NCBI GenBank assembly: GCA_031399025.1
Contig: JANNOJ010000037.1
Span: 6,627 to 70,626, forward strand
Direction of reading: 5' to 3'
From: CBDBZL01 sp031399025
GTDB taxonomy: Bacteria > Pseudomonadota > Alphaproteobacteria > Sphingomonadales > Sphingomonadaceae
Length of the DNA: 64,000 nt
Part shown: positions 45,576 to 53,610 of the stretch, in pieces
Position numbering within the stretch: position 1 is the first letter of the stretch
Layout of the letters: every line of letters begins with the position of its first letter
Made by a program: the position numbers and the translations under genes
The notes under the pieces: model-generated
Told to the model about the DNA's origin: nothing
What the model saw: only the letters and a program-made list of their open reading frames with translations
The model's database searches: none

Positions 45576-47271
45576 CGGCGGCCTCCTGTGCTGCGCGAGC
45601 CGCTGCAGGCTTCTCGTCGGCGAGCTCGGCCGCGATGGGCTCCTCCTCCGCGACCCCGTCGGCGGCTGCGTCAGGCTCGTCGTCCTCGAACCAGTGCGCG
45701 CGGGCGGCCATGATGATCTCGTTGCCCTGCGTTTCGGAGAGGCCGAACATGCCGAGCACGCCGCCCTTGTCCTCGGGCCGCTGCGGGCGTCGCACCGGCG
45801 GCGCGGCGCCGGGCGCCTGGCGCTGGCGCGGTCCCTCGCGCTTCTTGGCGATCAGCTCGTCGGTGGCGAGGTCGGCCAGGTCGTCGAGCGTCTTGATGCC
45901 GGCCTTGCCCAGCACCACGAGCATCTGCTCGTTGAGGTGCGGCAGCTCGGCGAGCGCGTCCTCCACGCCCAGCTCGGTGCGGGTCTGGCGATGCGCCTCC
46001 TCCTGCCGCTCGAGCGCCTCCTGCGCGCGGTTCTGCAGTTCCTCGGCCAGCTCCTCGTCGAAGCCTTCGATGCTGGCGAGTTCGGAGATCTCCACGTAAG
46101 CGACCTCCTCCAGCTCGGCGAAGCCCTCGGCCACCAGCAGCTGCGACAGGGTCTCGTCGACGTCGAGCTCCTCCTCGAACATCTTGGAGCGCTCGGCGAA
46201 TTCGCGGGTGCGCTTCTCGCTCGCCTCTTCCTCGGTCATGATGTCGATCTGGTGGCCGGTGAGCTGGCTCGCCAGCCGCACGTTCTGGCCGCGCCGGCCG
46301 ATCGCGAGGCTGAGCTGGTCGTCGGGCACCACCACCTCGATCCGGCCCTCGTCCTCGTCGAGCACCACGCGGCTGACGGTGGCGGGCTGCAGCGCGTTGA
46401 CCACGAAGGTGGCGGTGTCCTCGCTCCAGGGGATGATGTCGATCTTCTCGCCCTGCAGTTCCTGCACCACCGCCTGCACGCGGCTGCCCTTCATGCCCAC
46501 GCACGCGCCGACCGGGTCGATCGAGGAATCGCGGCTGATCACGCCGATCTTGGCGCGGCTGCCCGGATCGCGCGCGGCGGCCTGGATGGTGATGACGCCG
46601 TCGTAGATCTCGGGCACTTCCTGCGCGAACAGCTTCTTCATGAATTCCGGATGCGCGCGGCTGAGGAAGATCTGCGGCCCGCGGTTGTTGCGCTCCACCT
46701 TCATGATCCAGGCGCGCACGCGCTCGCCCACGCGGGCGGCCTCGCGCGGGATTTGCTGGTCGCGGCGGATCACGCCCTCGGCGCGGCCCAGGTTGACGAT
46801 CACGTGGCCGAACTCGACCGACTTGATGACGCCGGTAATGACCTCGCCGGCGCGATCCTTGAATTCCTCGTACTGACGCTCGCGTTCGGCATCGCGGACC
46901 TTCTGGAAGATTACCTGCTTGGCCGATTGCGCGTCGATCCGGCCCAGGTCCACCGGCGGCAGCGGATCGACGATGAAATCGCCCACCACGGCGCCGGGCT
47001 GCAGCTTCTCGGCCTGCTCCACGTTCACCTGCTTGAAGTAGTCCTCGACCTCCTCCACCACCTCGACCACGCGCCACAGGCGCAGGTCGCCGGTGACCGG
47101 ATCGAGCTTGGCGCGGATGTCGTTCTCGGCGCCGTAGCGGTTACGCGCCGACTTCTGGATCGCCTCCTCCATCGCCTCGATGACGATCGCCTTGTCGATC
47201 ATCTTCTCGGTCGCGACCGAATTGGCGATCGCGAGCAGTTCGGCCTTGTTGGCAGAGATAGGGCTGGCCAT
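45556..47271 (-). CDS. nusA: Transcription termination/antitermination factor NusA
   Basis: A 571-residue NusA. N-terminal polymerase-binding domain (NKAELLAIANSVATEKMIDK), S1 (EVITGVIKSVEFGHVIVNLGR), KH domains (IGVISRDSSIDPVGACVGMKGSRVQAV; IGRRGQNVRLASQLTGH), then alphaproteobacterial helix-hairpin repeats (SQLLVAEGFAELEEVAYV and MLVVLGKAGIKTLDDLADLA). It has a ~55-residue acidic/Ala tail. Three bases separate it from rimP. Confidence 0.97.
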   Translation of the reverse strand: MASPISANKAELLAIANSVATEKMIDKAIVIEAMEEAIQKSARNRYGAENDIRAKLDPVTGDLRLWRVVEVVEEVEDYFKQVNVEQAEKLQPGAVVGDFIVDPLPPVDLGRIDAQSAKQVIFQKVRDAERERQYEEFKDRAGEVITGVIKSVEFGHVIVNLGRAEGVIRRDQQIPREAARVGERVRAWIMKVERNNRGPQIFLSRAHPEFMKKLFAQEVPEIYDGVITIQAAARDPGSRAKIGVISRDSSIDPVGACVGMKGSRVQAVVQELQGEKIDIIPWSEDTATFVVNALQPATVSRVVLDEDEGRIEVVVPDDQLSLAIGRRGQNVRLASQLTGHQIDIMTEEEASEKRTREFAERSKMFEEELDVDETLSQLLVAEGFAELEEVAYVEISELASIEGFDEELAEELQNRAQEALERQEEAHRQTRTELGVEDALAELPHLNEQMLVVLGKAGIKTLDDLADLATDELIAKKREGPRQRQAPGAAPPVRRPQRPEDKGGVLGMFGLSETQGNEIIMAARAHWFEDDEPDAAADGVAEEEPIAAELADEKPAAARAAQEAAGADSSQ

Positions 47272-47274
47272 GCG

Positions 47275-47871
47275 TTAGGCTTTCTCTTCTTCCTGAATTT
47301 CGTCGATCTCTGGGACTTCTTCGATCTCGTCCGCGCCGGTCATGTCAACCGGGCGGGTGGCGGCGATCAGCCTGTCGGTGAGGACCAGCTTGGCCGAACG
47401 GATATTGGCAAAGGCCACTTCCATGCGGCCTGCCTTGCGATCGTCCACCGCGACGATGTCGCCCGCGATGCCCAGCACTACCCCACGCAGCTTGCGATGC
47501 TCGCCGACCGGCTCGTTGAGCGAGAGATTGGCCTCGTGCCCGGCCCAGGCGGCGAAATCCTTCGCGCGGGTCAGCGGCCGGTCGATGCCGGGGCTGCTGA
47601 CCTCCAGATTGTAGGCGCCGCGCACCAGCTCCTCGCCGGCCTCTTCGATCGCGTCGATCCGCTCGGAGATCCGCCGCGAGAGGGCCATGCACTGTTCGAC
47701 CAGCAGCTGGCCGGTGGCCGGATCCTCGGCCATGACCTGCAGCGTGCGCCCGTCCTCCTCGCTCCCGGCCGAGCCGCTCAGCTTGACGCGCACGAGCTCG
47801 AAGCCGAGCGCAATGGCCTCGGGTTCGATCACTTGCGTCAGGCGGGCGATATCGGCCAAGCGGAACTCCAT
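47275..47871 (-). CDS. rimP: Ribosome maturation factor RimP
   Basis: A 198-residue protein: VIEPEAIALGFELVRVKLSG, YNLEVSSPGIDRPLTRAKDFA and GDIVAVDDRK are RimP signatures. It helps assemble the 30S subunit and leads the rimP-nusA-ylxR-infB operon. ATG 47871 (MEFRLADIARLTQVIE) is chosen; the open frame runs further but crosses a region facing the divergent gene at 48065. The C-terminus is a Glu-rich tail (EIEEVPEIDEIQEEEK). Confidence 0.95.
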   Translation of the reverse strand: MEFRLADIARLTQVIEPEAIALGFELVRVKLSGSAGSEEDGRTLQVMAEDPATGQLLVEQCMALSRRISERIDAIEEAGEELVRGAYNLEVSSPGIDRPLTRAKDFAAWAGHEANLSLNEPVGEHRKLRGVVLGIAGDIVAVDDRKAGRMEVAFANIRSAKLVLTDRLIAATRPVDMTGADEIEEVPEIDEIQEEEKA

Positions 47872-48064
47872 AGACGCCGGCAAAGCGCTTTTGGCCGGCC
47901 CCTCGCGGCGCCAGCCCCACTTTGTCGCGACAATGTCGGGATTGGCGGTGAGATAGGCGGAGTCGGAGCGGATGGCAAGCTCAAGCTTCCCGAGGCGGTA
48001 TCCGCTTTCGACCCATTGCAGGCATTGGAGCCAGCGGCTTACATCGGCGACCGGAGAAGCGTTG

Positions 48065-48430
48065 ATGTTGAACAAGGACGACGCGGAGCACCCGATACCG
48101 GAACAGTGGCGATCCACGTTTCGGCAGATCGCGAACGCATGGGTTGTGGGTGACTTCCTGCTCCGCGAACACCCTGTTGATGCTGTTATGCCCGTTGATC
48201 CCGTCACCGCCCGGAACATGGCTGCTAACATAGCGGCCTATGGAGGCGCACTGGCTCCGCTAAACGAAGCCACTTGGGAGCGTTCGGTTTACCGATGGAT
48301 GGAAGGTCATTGGCTAATGCTTGTTGATCTTTCCACGGAAGGCGAGCCGGTGAGCGATCTCACTCTCCACGTGAAGCTATCGGAAGGCGCCGATTTGCCG
48401 TTGGAAATAGTCTCAGTCCACGTCCCCTAA
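48065..48430 (+). CDS. Small hypothetical protein (DUF7668-like)
   Basis: A 121-residue protein from ATG 48065 beginning MLNKDDAEHPIPEQWR. Pattern IPEQWRSTFRQIANAWVVGDF, RNMAANIAAYGGALAPLNEATWERS and GHWLMLVDLSTEGEPVSDLTLHVKL matches what I recall as the DUF7668 family, of unknown role, sometimes near immunity genes. GC is lower than around it. Divergent from rimP and convergent with pspF. Confidence 0.72.
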   Translation: MLNKDDAEHPIPEQWRSTFRQIANAWVVGDFLLREHPVDAVMPVDPVTARNMAANIAAYGGALAPLNEATWERSVYRWMEGHWLMLVDLSTEGEPVSDLTLHVKLSEGADLPLEIVSVHVP

Positions 48431-48484
48431 AGCCGCTCAGTACTGGCCTAGGCCAATGTCCGCTTTCCACCACAAATGGACAAT

Positions 48485-49513
48485 CTACTCCACCAGGCCA
48501 TGCTTCCTGATGCAATGCCGCAGCTGGTCGTAACTCAGCCCCAGCGCCTTGGCGGTCTGGCGTTGGTTCCAGCGGTTGGCGCCCAAATGGTGTTCGACGA
48601 TGCGGCGCTCGTAGGTCTCGACCGCCTCGCGCAGGTCGGCGATCGAGGTGAAATCCTGGCGGGTCGGCGCGGGGGACGCGGAGGGCGGCTCGGCGCCGTT
48701 TGCCTCGGCCGGGCGCGGCGGCGCGGACGGTGCGGGCATCCAAGGGGAATCGAACGGGTCGAACTGGACCTGCCCGATCGGCTCGCGCCAATCGTCCCAG
48801 CGATAGACCGCGCGGTCGACCGCGTTGCGCAGCTCGCGCACATTGCCGGGCCAGTGATGCGCTTCCAGCTGCTCGGAGACGTGCGGGGCGAAGCCGGGCC
48901 ATTCCTGCCAGCCGAGCTCGGCGGCCATCCGGCGCCCGAAATAATCGGCCAGCACCGGGATATCGCCCTCGCGCACCCGCAGCGGCGGCAGGGTGATGAC
49001 CTCGAAGCTGAGGCGGTCGAGCAGGTCTGCCCGGAACCGGCGCTGCGCCGCGAGGTGGGGCAGGTTCTCGTTGGTGGCGGCGACGATCCGCACATCGACC
49101 CGCACCGCGCGCGAGGAGCCGATGCGGGTGATCTCGCCATATTCCACCGCGCGCAGCAAGCGCTCCTGCGCGGCCATCGACAGAGTGGCGAGCTCGTCGA
49201 GGAACAGCGTGCCGCGGTCGGCCTCCTCGAACCGGCCGATGCGCGCCTTGGTGGCGCCGGTGAAGGCGCCCGCCTCGTGGCCGAACAGCTCCGCCTCGAT
49301 CAGCGTCTCGGGCAGCGCCGCGCAGTTCATGGTGACGAGCGGATGCTCCCAGCGGTCGGACAGGCGGTGGAGGCGCTCGGCGATCAGCTCCTTGCCGGTG
49401 CCGCGCTCGCCGATCACCAGCACCGGGCGGCGCATGGGCGCGGCCCGGCTGGCGCGCTCGACCGCATCGAGGAAAGCGCTGGACTGGCCGATGAACTGGT
49501 TTTCCCGCTCCAC
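48485..49513 (-). CDS. pspF: Phage shock operon activator PspF
   Basis: A sigma-54 enhancer-binding protein of 342 residues from GTG 49513 (ERENQFIGQSSAFLD follows). It has the AAA+ domain with Walker A GERGTGKE, the sigma-54-contacting GAFTGA loop (GHEAGAFTGATKARIG), and Walker B GTLFLDELATL. It lacks a receiver domain, as PspF does. The C-terminal Fis-type HTH is NRWNQRQTAKALGLSYDQLRH. It is divergent from the operon with a sigma-54 promoter at 49612, which it very likely controls and PspA inhibits. Confidence 0.95.
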   Translation of the reverse strand: MERENQFIGQSSAFLDAVERASRAAPMRRPVLVIGERGTGKELIAERLHRLSDRWEHPLVTMNCAALPETLIEAELFGHEAGAFTGATKARIGRFEEADRGTLFLDELATLSMAAQERLLRAVEYGEITRIGSSRAVRVDVRIVAATNENLPHLAAQRRFRADLLDRLSFEVITLPPLRVREGDIPVLADYFGRRMAAELGWQEWPGFAPHVSEQLEAHHWPGNVRELRNAVDRAVYRWDDWREPIGQVQFDPFDSPWMPAPSAPPRPAEANGAEPPSASPAPTRQDFTSIADLREAVETYERRIVEHHLGANRWNQRQTAKALGLSYDQLRHCIRKHGLVE

Positions 49514-49611
49514 GCGCCATAATCTAGCGCAAAGTCCCAAGTACTCGCAATGGCCACCACGGGCGCCCTGCCCACGCAGCCAAATTCAGCGGATTTGCGT
49601 CCTTCCGGCGA

Positions 49612-49629
49612 TTGGCACGGGCCTTGCTT
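49612..49629 (+). promoter_or_regulatory. Sigma-54 (RpoN) promoter of the psp operon
   Basis: TTGGCACGGGCCTTGCTT matches the -24/-12 consensus TTGGCACG-N4-TTGCW, with correct spacing between GG and GC. It lies 53 bases ahead of the first operon gene and about 100 bases from the divergent pspF start, leaving room for upstream activator and IHF sites. Confidence 0.92.
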
Positions 49630-49681
49630 AGCCATTAACATCGCAAGTCAGCGACCAGCCACGAAGGCTCAGGAGGACCAG

Positions 49682-49840
49682 ATGTTCGATCGACAGTTTC
49701 TCGGCAGCAAGGTGGGCGCCGCCGCGCTCGTGAGCATCGCCGCGATGGTGACCTTCAACATCTACGCGATCAGCTACCAGATCGACCACCAGCCGCCGCA
49801 GGTGCTGGCCGCCGCGGTCCACCCGGTGGAGCTCGCGTGA
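49682..49840 (+). CDS. Small membrane protein, first gene of psp operon
   Basis: A 52-residue protein starting at ATG 49682 behind a strong AGGAGG (49671-49676). One membrane segment (VGAAALVSIAAMVTFNIYAISYQ) is flanked by a short cytoplasmic start and a polar tail. No family name is known to me, but its position directly after the sigma-54 promoter makes it part of the psp response. Its stop overlaps a GTG that opens the frame running into pspA. Confidence 0.75.
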   Translation: MFDRQFLGSKVGAAALVSIAAMVTFNIYAISYQIDHQPPQVLAAAVHPVELA

Positions 49841-50031
49841 GCCGCGAGGACGATCCGCCCGGCGCCGCCGGAGCCGAGCGCGCGGCCAATCGGGCCATGC
49901 GCGAATCGACCCGCATCGATCGCGAGATCGAGCGCTTGCGCACCTCGCCCCGCGACCTCCTGGCCGACCCGCTGGCTAAGCCCCAGAGCCTGGAGCGGAC
50001 CGGCATTCCCTTTGTTTCCGGAGGACCCTGG

Positions 50032-50724
50032 ATGGGCATTTTTTCCCGTACCCGCGACATCATCGCCGCCAACTTCACCGAGCTGCTCGACCAGGCGGAC
50101 GATCCGGCCAAGATGATCCGCATGATCATCCTGGAGATGGAGGAGACGCTGGTCGAGGTGCGCGCGTCCGCCGCCCGCACGATCGCCGACCAGAAGGAGA
50201 TGCACCGCCATTCGGTGAAGCTGGAACGGCTGCAGGCCGATTGGGGCGAGAAGGCGCAGCTGGCGCTCTCCAAGGACCGCGAGGACCTGGCGCGCGCCGC
50301 GCTGATGGAGAAGCGCAAGGCCGGCGACATGGCCGACCAGCTCAAGCAGGAGATCACCGTCCTCGACGAGGCGCTGCGCGCCTACGAGGTGGACATCGCC
50401 AAGCTGCAGCACCGCCTGCGCGAAGCGCGCAGCCGGCAGACGCAGATCGCCGCCCGGCTGGAGAGCGCCGAGAACCGCTACAAGCTACGCTCCTTGATGA
50501 CCAACGAGCGGGTGGACGAGGCGCTCACCCGCTTCGACCAGCTGGAGCGCCGGGTCGACTATGCCGAAGGCCGCGCCGACGCGCTGGGGATCGATGGCGG
50601 CGGCAAGAAGTCGCTCGCCGACGAATTCGCCGCCCTCGAAGGCGGCGACAAGGTGGACGAGGAGCTTGCGGAGATGAAGCGCGCGCTCGGCAAGGGCGCG
50701 ACCGACCCGAGCAAGGAGGGCTGA
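50032..50724 (+). CDS. pspA: Phage shock protein A
   Basis: A 230-residue PspA/IM30 (ESCRT-III-like) coiled-coil protein: MGIFSRTRDIIAANFTELLDQADDP is the amphipathic membrane-binding helix, followed by long coiled coils (RMIILEMEETLVEVRASAAR, LKQEITVLDEALRAYEVDIAKL). GGAGG lies 7 bases before ATG 50032. The same frame is open upstream to a GTG at 49837 with 65 codons, so a longer form is possible. PspA repairs membranes and inhibits PspF. Confidence 0.95.
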   Translation: MGIFSRTRDIIAANFTELLDQADDPAKMIRMIILEMEETLVEVRASAARTIADQKEMHRHSVKLERLQADWGEKAQLALSKDREDLARAALMEKRKAGDMADQLKQEITVLDEALRAYEVDIAKLQHRLREARSRQTQIAARLESAENRYKLRSLMTNERVDEALTRFDQLERRVDYAEGRADALGIDGGGKKSLADEFAALEGGDKVDEELAEMKRALGKGATDPSKEG

Positions 50725-50727
50725 GCC

Positions 50728-51021
50728 ATGGAAGCCATCATCATCGTGCCCGCGATCGTGCTGGGCCTGCCGTGGATCATCTTCCACTACGTCACCAAGT
50801 GGAAGACCGCCGCCACGATCACCAATGACGACGAGGCGCTGCTGGAGGAATTGTATCAGCTCGCCCGCCGCCTCGACGAACGGATGGACACGGTCGAACG
50901 CCTGGTCGCCTCCGACAACCCCGACTTCCGCCCGGCCCGCATCCAGGCCGACCGCGAGATCGACAATCAGCCGCTGCGCGAACTCGACCGCATGCTGGCC
51001 TCCAAGGGAACCCGCAAATGA
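50728..51021 (+). CDS. pspB: Phage shock protein B
   Basis: A 97-residue protein with one membrane helix (IIIVPAIVLGLPWIIFHYV) then a coiled coil (LLEELYQLARRLDERMDTVERLVASDNPDF). The layout of a TM helix, WK basic segment and L..R...VERL.... DNP is PspB. It normally senses with PspC and releases PspA from PspF. Four bases after pspA; its end overlaps pspC by four bases. Confidence 0.92.
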   Translation: MEAIIIVPAIVLGLPWIIFHYVTKWKTAATITNDDEALLEELYQLARRLDERMDTVERLVASDNPDFRPARIQADREIDNQPLRELDRMLASKGTRK

Positions 51022-51398
51022 CGAGCGAACGCACCCGCTTCTACCGAGACAAGCAGAATGCCAAGCTTATGGGCGTGTGCTCAGGGCTGGAGGATTACAC
51101 CGGGGTCAACGTGATCTGGTGGCGCGTGGCCTTGGTGATTTTCACGATCGCCTCGGGGATCTTCCCGGTGGTGCTGGCCTATTTCCTGCTCGGCATCTTC
51201 GCCAACAAGAAGCCCGCCCACCTCTATGTCGACCGGGACGAGCAGAAGTACTGGCAGCGCGTCCGGCAGAGCCCGGCGCGCACCGCCCGCGAAGTGCGCG
51301 CGGGGTTCCGCGATATCGACCGCCGGCTGGCGGCGGTAGAAAGCCATTACGTGAGCAGCAACCCGCGCCTTTCGGCCGAGATCGAACGGCTGCGCTGA
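51018..51398 (+). CDS. pspC: Phage shock protein C
   Basis: A 126-residue PspC: RFYRDKQNAKLMGVCSGLEDY, then the membrane part VIWWRVALVIFTIASGIFPVVLAYFLLGIF. After the core it has a tail RDIDRRLAAVESHYVSSNPRLSAEIERLR that repeats the motif seen in PspB and the next five proteins. Overlaps pspB by ATGA. Confidence 0.93.
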   Translation: MTSERTRFYRDKQNAKLMGVCSGLEDYTGVNVIWWRVALVIFTIASGIFPVVLAYFLLGIFANKKPAHLYVDRDEQKYWQRVRQSPARTAREVRAGFRDIDRRLAAVESHYVSSNPRLSAEIERLR

Positions 51399-51425
51399 AG
51401 CGTCCGGCAACCGGAGGATAAGACC

Positions 51426-51722
51426 ATGGAAGGCGTACTCGCCCTGTTGATTCCCATCGTGGCGCTGTCGATCCCGATCGTGGCGATCTGGACGAAGCAC
51501 CAGCAGAGGATCGCCGAGATGCAGGTCTCGACCACCGCCGAGAAGACCGCCGAGAAGGCCGCGCAATACGCCTCCCAGGTGGCGCAGCTGGAAGACCGGG
51601 TGCGCGTGCTCGAGCGGATCGTGACCGACGGCGGCTACAACGTGGCGACCCAGATCGAGGCGCTGCGGGACGTCCGCCGCGTCGAGGACCGCTCGCCCGA
51701 GCGCGCCCTCGCCCACAGCTGA
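51426..51722 (+). CDS. PspB-like small membrane coiled-coil protein 1
   Basis: A 98-residue protein: N-terminal membrane helix (VLALLIPIVALSIPIVAIW), then a charged helix with KTAEKAAQYASQVAQLEDRVRVLERIVTDGG, of which LEDRVRVLERIVTD is the shared tail motif, and QIEALRDVR. Ends in a short polar tail. GGAGG precedes ATG 51426. Same topology as PspB but a separate gene. Confidence 0.8.
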   Translation: MEGVLALLIPIVALSIPIVAIWTKHQQRIAEMQVSTTAEKTAEKAAQYASQVAQLEDRVRVLERIVTDGGYNVATQIEALRDVRRVEDRSPERALAHS

Positions 51723-51765
51723 CGCGCCGACCGACGTCTCGGATTGTCGAGAGGAACTCCCACCC

Positions 51766-52092
51766 ATGGACCCGAGTCTCATCCCCTTGTTCGCCATCGG
51801 TGGCGGCCTGCTGGTGGGCGCTGCCGGCGTCTTCGGCTGGATTCATACCACCCGGCTCAAGATCCAGCACGGCTATCCGCTGGAGAACATGTGGGGCCTG
51901 CCGATCCACCCGCGCCGTGACGGCGAGGCGAGCGAGCGGGTCAAGCTGCTGACCCAGGAAAATGCGCAGCTGCGCGCCGAACTGGGCGCGATCAAGGACC
52001 GCCTGGCCAATGTCGAGCGGATCGTCACCGACCGCGGCTATGGCCTGGGCGATGAGATCGAACGGCTGCGCGGCGGCAAGGAGACCAATTGA
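51766..52092 (+). CDS. PspB-like small membrane coiled-coil protein 2
   Basis: A 108-residue protein: membrane helix (LFAIGGGLLVGAAGVFGWI), a spacer with LENMWGLPIHPRRDGEA, then a coiled coil ending AIKDRLANVERIVTDRG and DEIERLRGG. The shared motif VERIVTDRG...EIERLR links it to its neighbours. AGAGGAA lies ahead of ATG 51766; the stop overlaps the next start (TGATG). Confidence 0.8.
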   Translation: MDPSLIPLFAIGGGLLVGAAGVFGWIHTTRLKIQHGYPLENMWGLPIHPRRDGEASERVKLLTQENAQLRAELGAIKDRLANVERIVTDRGYGLGDEIERLRGGKETN

Positions 52093-52382
52093 TGGATTGG
52101 ACGATCATCCCGATCCTGATCGCCATCGTGGCGCTGGTTACCGTTGTTGCCGGCATCGGCAGCGACATGTTCCAGAGCTACCTGAAGTTCAGGGCGCGGC
52201 AGATGGAGCTGATGGCGGACAAGGCCGCCGAGCAGGCCTCTCACTACGCCAAGAAGGCCGAGAGCCTCGAACAGCGCGTGCGCGTGCTCGAACGGATCGC
52301 TATCGACCGCGGGGCCGACCTTGCCGCACAAATCGAGCACCTGCGCGGCGATGGAACTGACCACAAGGAGAACATGCAGTGA
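52092..52382 (+). CDS. PspB-like small membrane coiled-coil protein 3
   Basis: A 96-residue protein: membrane helix (IIPILIAIVALVTVVAGIG), then FRARQMELMADKAAEQASHYAKKAESLEQRVRVLERIAID, where EQRVRVLERIAID and QIEHLRGD are the shared tail. Start ATG 52092 overlaps the previous stop, and its own end overlaps the next GTG start (GTGA). Confidence 0.8.
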   Translation: MDWTIIPILIAIVALVTVVAGIGSDMFQSYLKFRARQMELMADKAAEQASHYAKKAESLEQRVRVLERIAIDRGADLAAQIEHLRGDGTDHKENMQ

Positions 52383-52654
52383 GCTTCTGGACGGCGATGG
52401 TGATCATCGCCGCGATCTGGGGGCTGGTGTCCGTCATCCGCGGCCACCCCCGACCGGCGCTCGGCCACGATACCGACGAGGATGGCAATCTGATCGGCCA
52501 CCGCCAGACCGACGGCGAACTCAAGGCCGAGATCATGCGGTTGCGCGAACGGCTCGAAGTGCTGGAGCGCATCACCACCGACGCCAACAGCGGCGAGGCG
52601 CGCGAGCGCCGGCGGCTGGAAGCCGAGATCGACAGCCTCCGCGAGCGGGAATGA
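52379..52654 (+). CDS. PspB-like small membrane coiled-coil protein 4
   Basis: A 91-residue protein from GTG 52379: short membrane helix (FWTAMVIIAAIWGLVSVI), a polar loop (RGHPRPALGHDTDEDGNLIG) and a coiled coil RLRERLEVLERITTDANSGE with EAEIDSLRERE. Translationally coupled to the gene before. Confidence 0.78.
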   Translation: MSFWTAMVIIAAIWGLVSVIRGHPRPALGHDTDEDGNLIGHRQTDGELKAEIMRLRERLEVLERITTDANSGEARERRRLEAEIDSLRERE

Positions 52655-52707
52655 GCTGCGAGTGAGGTTCGAACAAACTTGTGGGGACGACGATAAGGAG
52701 GAGTGAC

Positions 52708-52989
52708 GTGTTGACGAGCACCGACTTTCTGATCGCCGTATGCGCCCTCCTGGCGCTGGCGGTGGTCTCGGCCACCATCCTGGTCGGCTGGCGCAACTGG
52801 CTGGAATTCAAGCACCGCGAGCTTGACCTGCGCCGCGCCGCTGCGCCGCCGCAGCCCTCGTCCCTGCCTGTGCCCGGGACCGGCGACGGCGGCCGCTTCG
52901 CCCGCGAAGGCGCCGCCCGGATCGAACTGGCCGACCTCAAGGAGCGCGTCCGCCGGTTGGAGGCGATCGCCAACGGGGTGGATCTTTGA
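52708..52989 (+). CDS. PspB-like small membrane coiled-coil protein 5
   Basis: A 93-residue protein from GTG 52708, behind AAGGAGG (TTG 52711 is an alternative). Membrane helix (FLIAVCALLALAVVSATILV), then WLEFKHRELDLRRAAAPP, a Pro/Gly loop and the final DLKERVRRLEAIANGVDL. It keeps the coiled-coil motif but ends early, lacking the EIE.LR part. Last gene of the run; a repeat element follows before sufE. Confidence 0.75.
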   Translation: MLTSTDFLIAVCALLALAVVSATILVGWRNWLEFKHRELDLRRAAAPPQPSSLPVPGTGDGGRFAREGAARIELADLKERVRRLEAIANGVDL

Positions 52990-53033
52990 ACTTGTGTGGT
53001 GCCGGTCCCATTTCTGCCGTTCCCCACGCTTCC

Positions 53034-53146
53034 CGTTCGTCCTGAGCTTGTCGACGGACCGCTTTGCCTGCAAGCGCCGTTGACCCAACAAGAACAGCCC
53101 CTGCGGCCAAGCTCAGGACAGGCTTCGCCAAGCTGAGGCGAGCGGA
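53034..53146. repeat. Dispersed repeat element copy B (upstream of sufE)
   Basis: Starts GTTCGTCCTGAGCTTGTCGA, has a ~45-base middle, and ends CGGCCAAGCTCAGGACAGG, CTTCGCCAAGCTGAGGCGAG. It aligns with copy A in truB with small differences. Both ends carry AAGCTCAGGAC words in inverted orientation, so the element can fold on itself. Confidence 0.75.
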
Positions 53147-53155
53147 ACAAGACAA

Positions 53156-53575
53156 GTGCGCACACTCCAGGACATCCACGACGAATATGCCTTCCTCGAA
53201 GGGGATGATCGCTATCGCCTGCTGATCGATCTGGGCCGTGAGCTGGAGCCCATGCCAGCGGCGCTCAAGACCGAGGCCACGCGGGTAGCGGGATGCTCGG
53301 CAAGCGTATGGGTCTATCCCACCACGCGTCCCGCCGAGGGTGGCCGGCTGCATTTCCTGGCCGACAGCAATGCCGGGATCACCAAGGGCATCGTCGCGCT
53401 GGTGATCGCCGCGGTGCAGGACCGCCCGGCCCGCGAGGTGGCGCAGCTGGATATCGCCGCCGAGCTGGCTCCGTTCGACCTCAAGAACCAGCTCAGTTCC
53501 AACCGCACCCAGGGCGTGCCCAACATGATCGCGCTGATCCGCGAACATGCGGCGCGGCTGGCGGCGGCGGGCTGA
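53156..53575 (+). CDS. sufE: SufE-like sulphur acceptor
   Basis: A 139-residue SufE from GTG 53156. The sulphur-accepting Cys is in EATRVAGCSASVWV; IHDEYAFLEGDDRYRLLIDLGRE and NQLSSNRTQGVPNMIALIREHA match the family. It takes sulphur from SufS for iron-sulphur assembly; no other suf genes are here. The promoter region is formed by repeat copy B. Confidence 0.95.
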   Translation: MRTLQDIHDEYAFLEGDDRYRLLIDLGRELEPMPAALKTEATRVAGCSASVWVYPTTRPAEGGRLHFLADSNAGITKGIVALVIAAVQDRPAREVAQLDIAAELAPFDLKNQLSSNRTQGVPNMIALIREHAARLAAAG

Positions 53576-53610
53576 GCACCGCTCCTGCCGCCCGCTGACC
53601 CGTGCCCGCG

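Noticed and set aside
45136..48153. A 1005-codon plus-strand open frame
   Set aside because: It is antisense to nusA, ylxR and rimP, which have full family signatures. Long antisense frames are common in GC-rich DNA with strong third-position bias.
49538..49540. TTG start for pspF at 49540
   Set aside because: It would add nine residues not typical of PspF; the GTG at 49513 gives the normal N-terminus.
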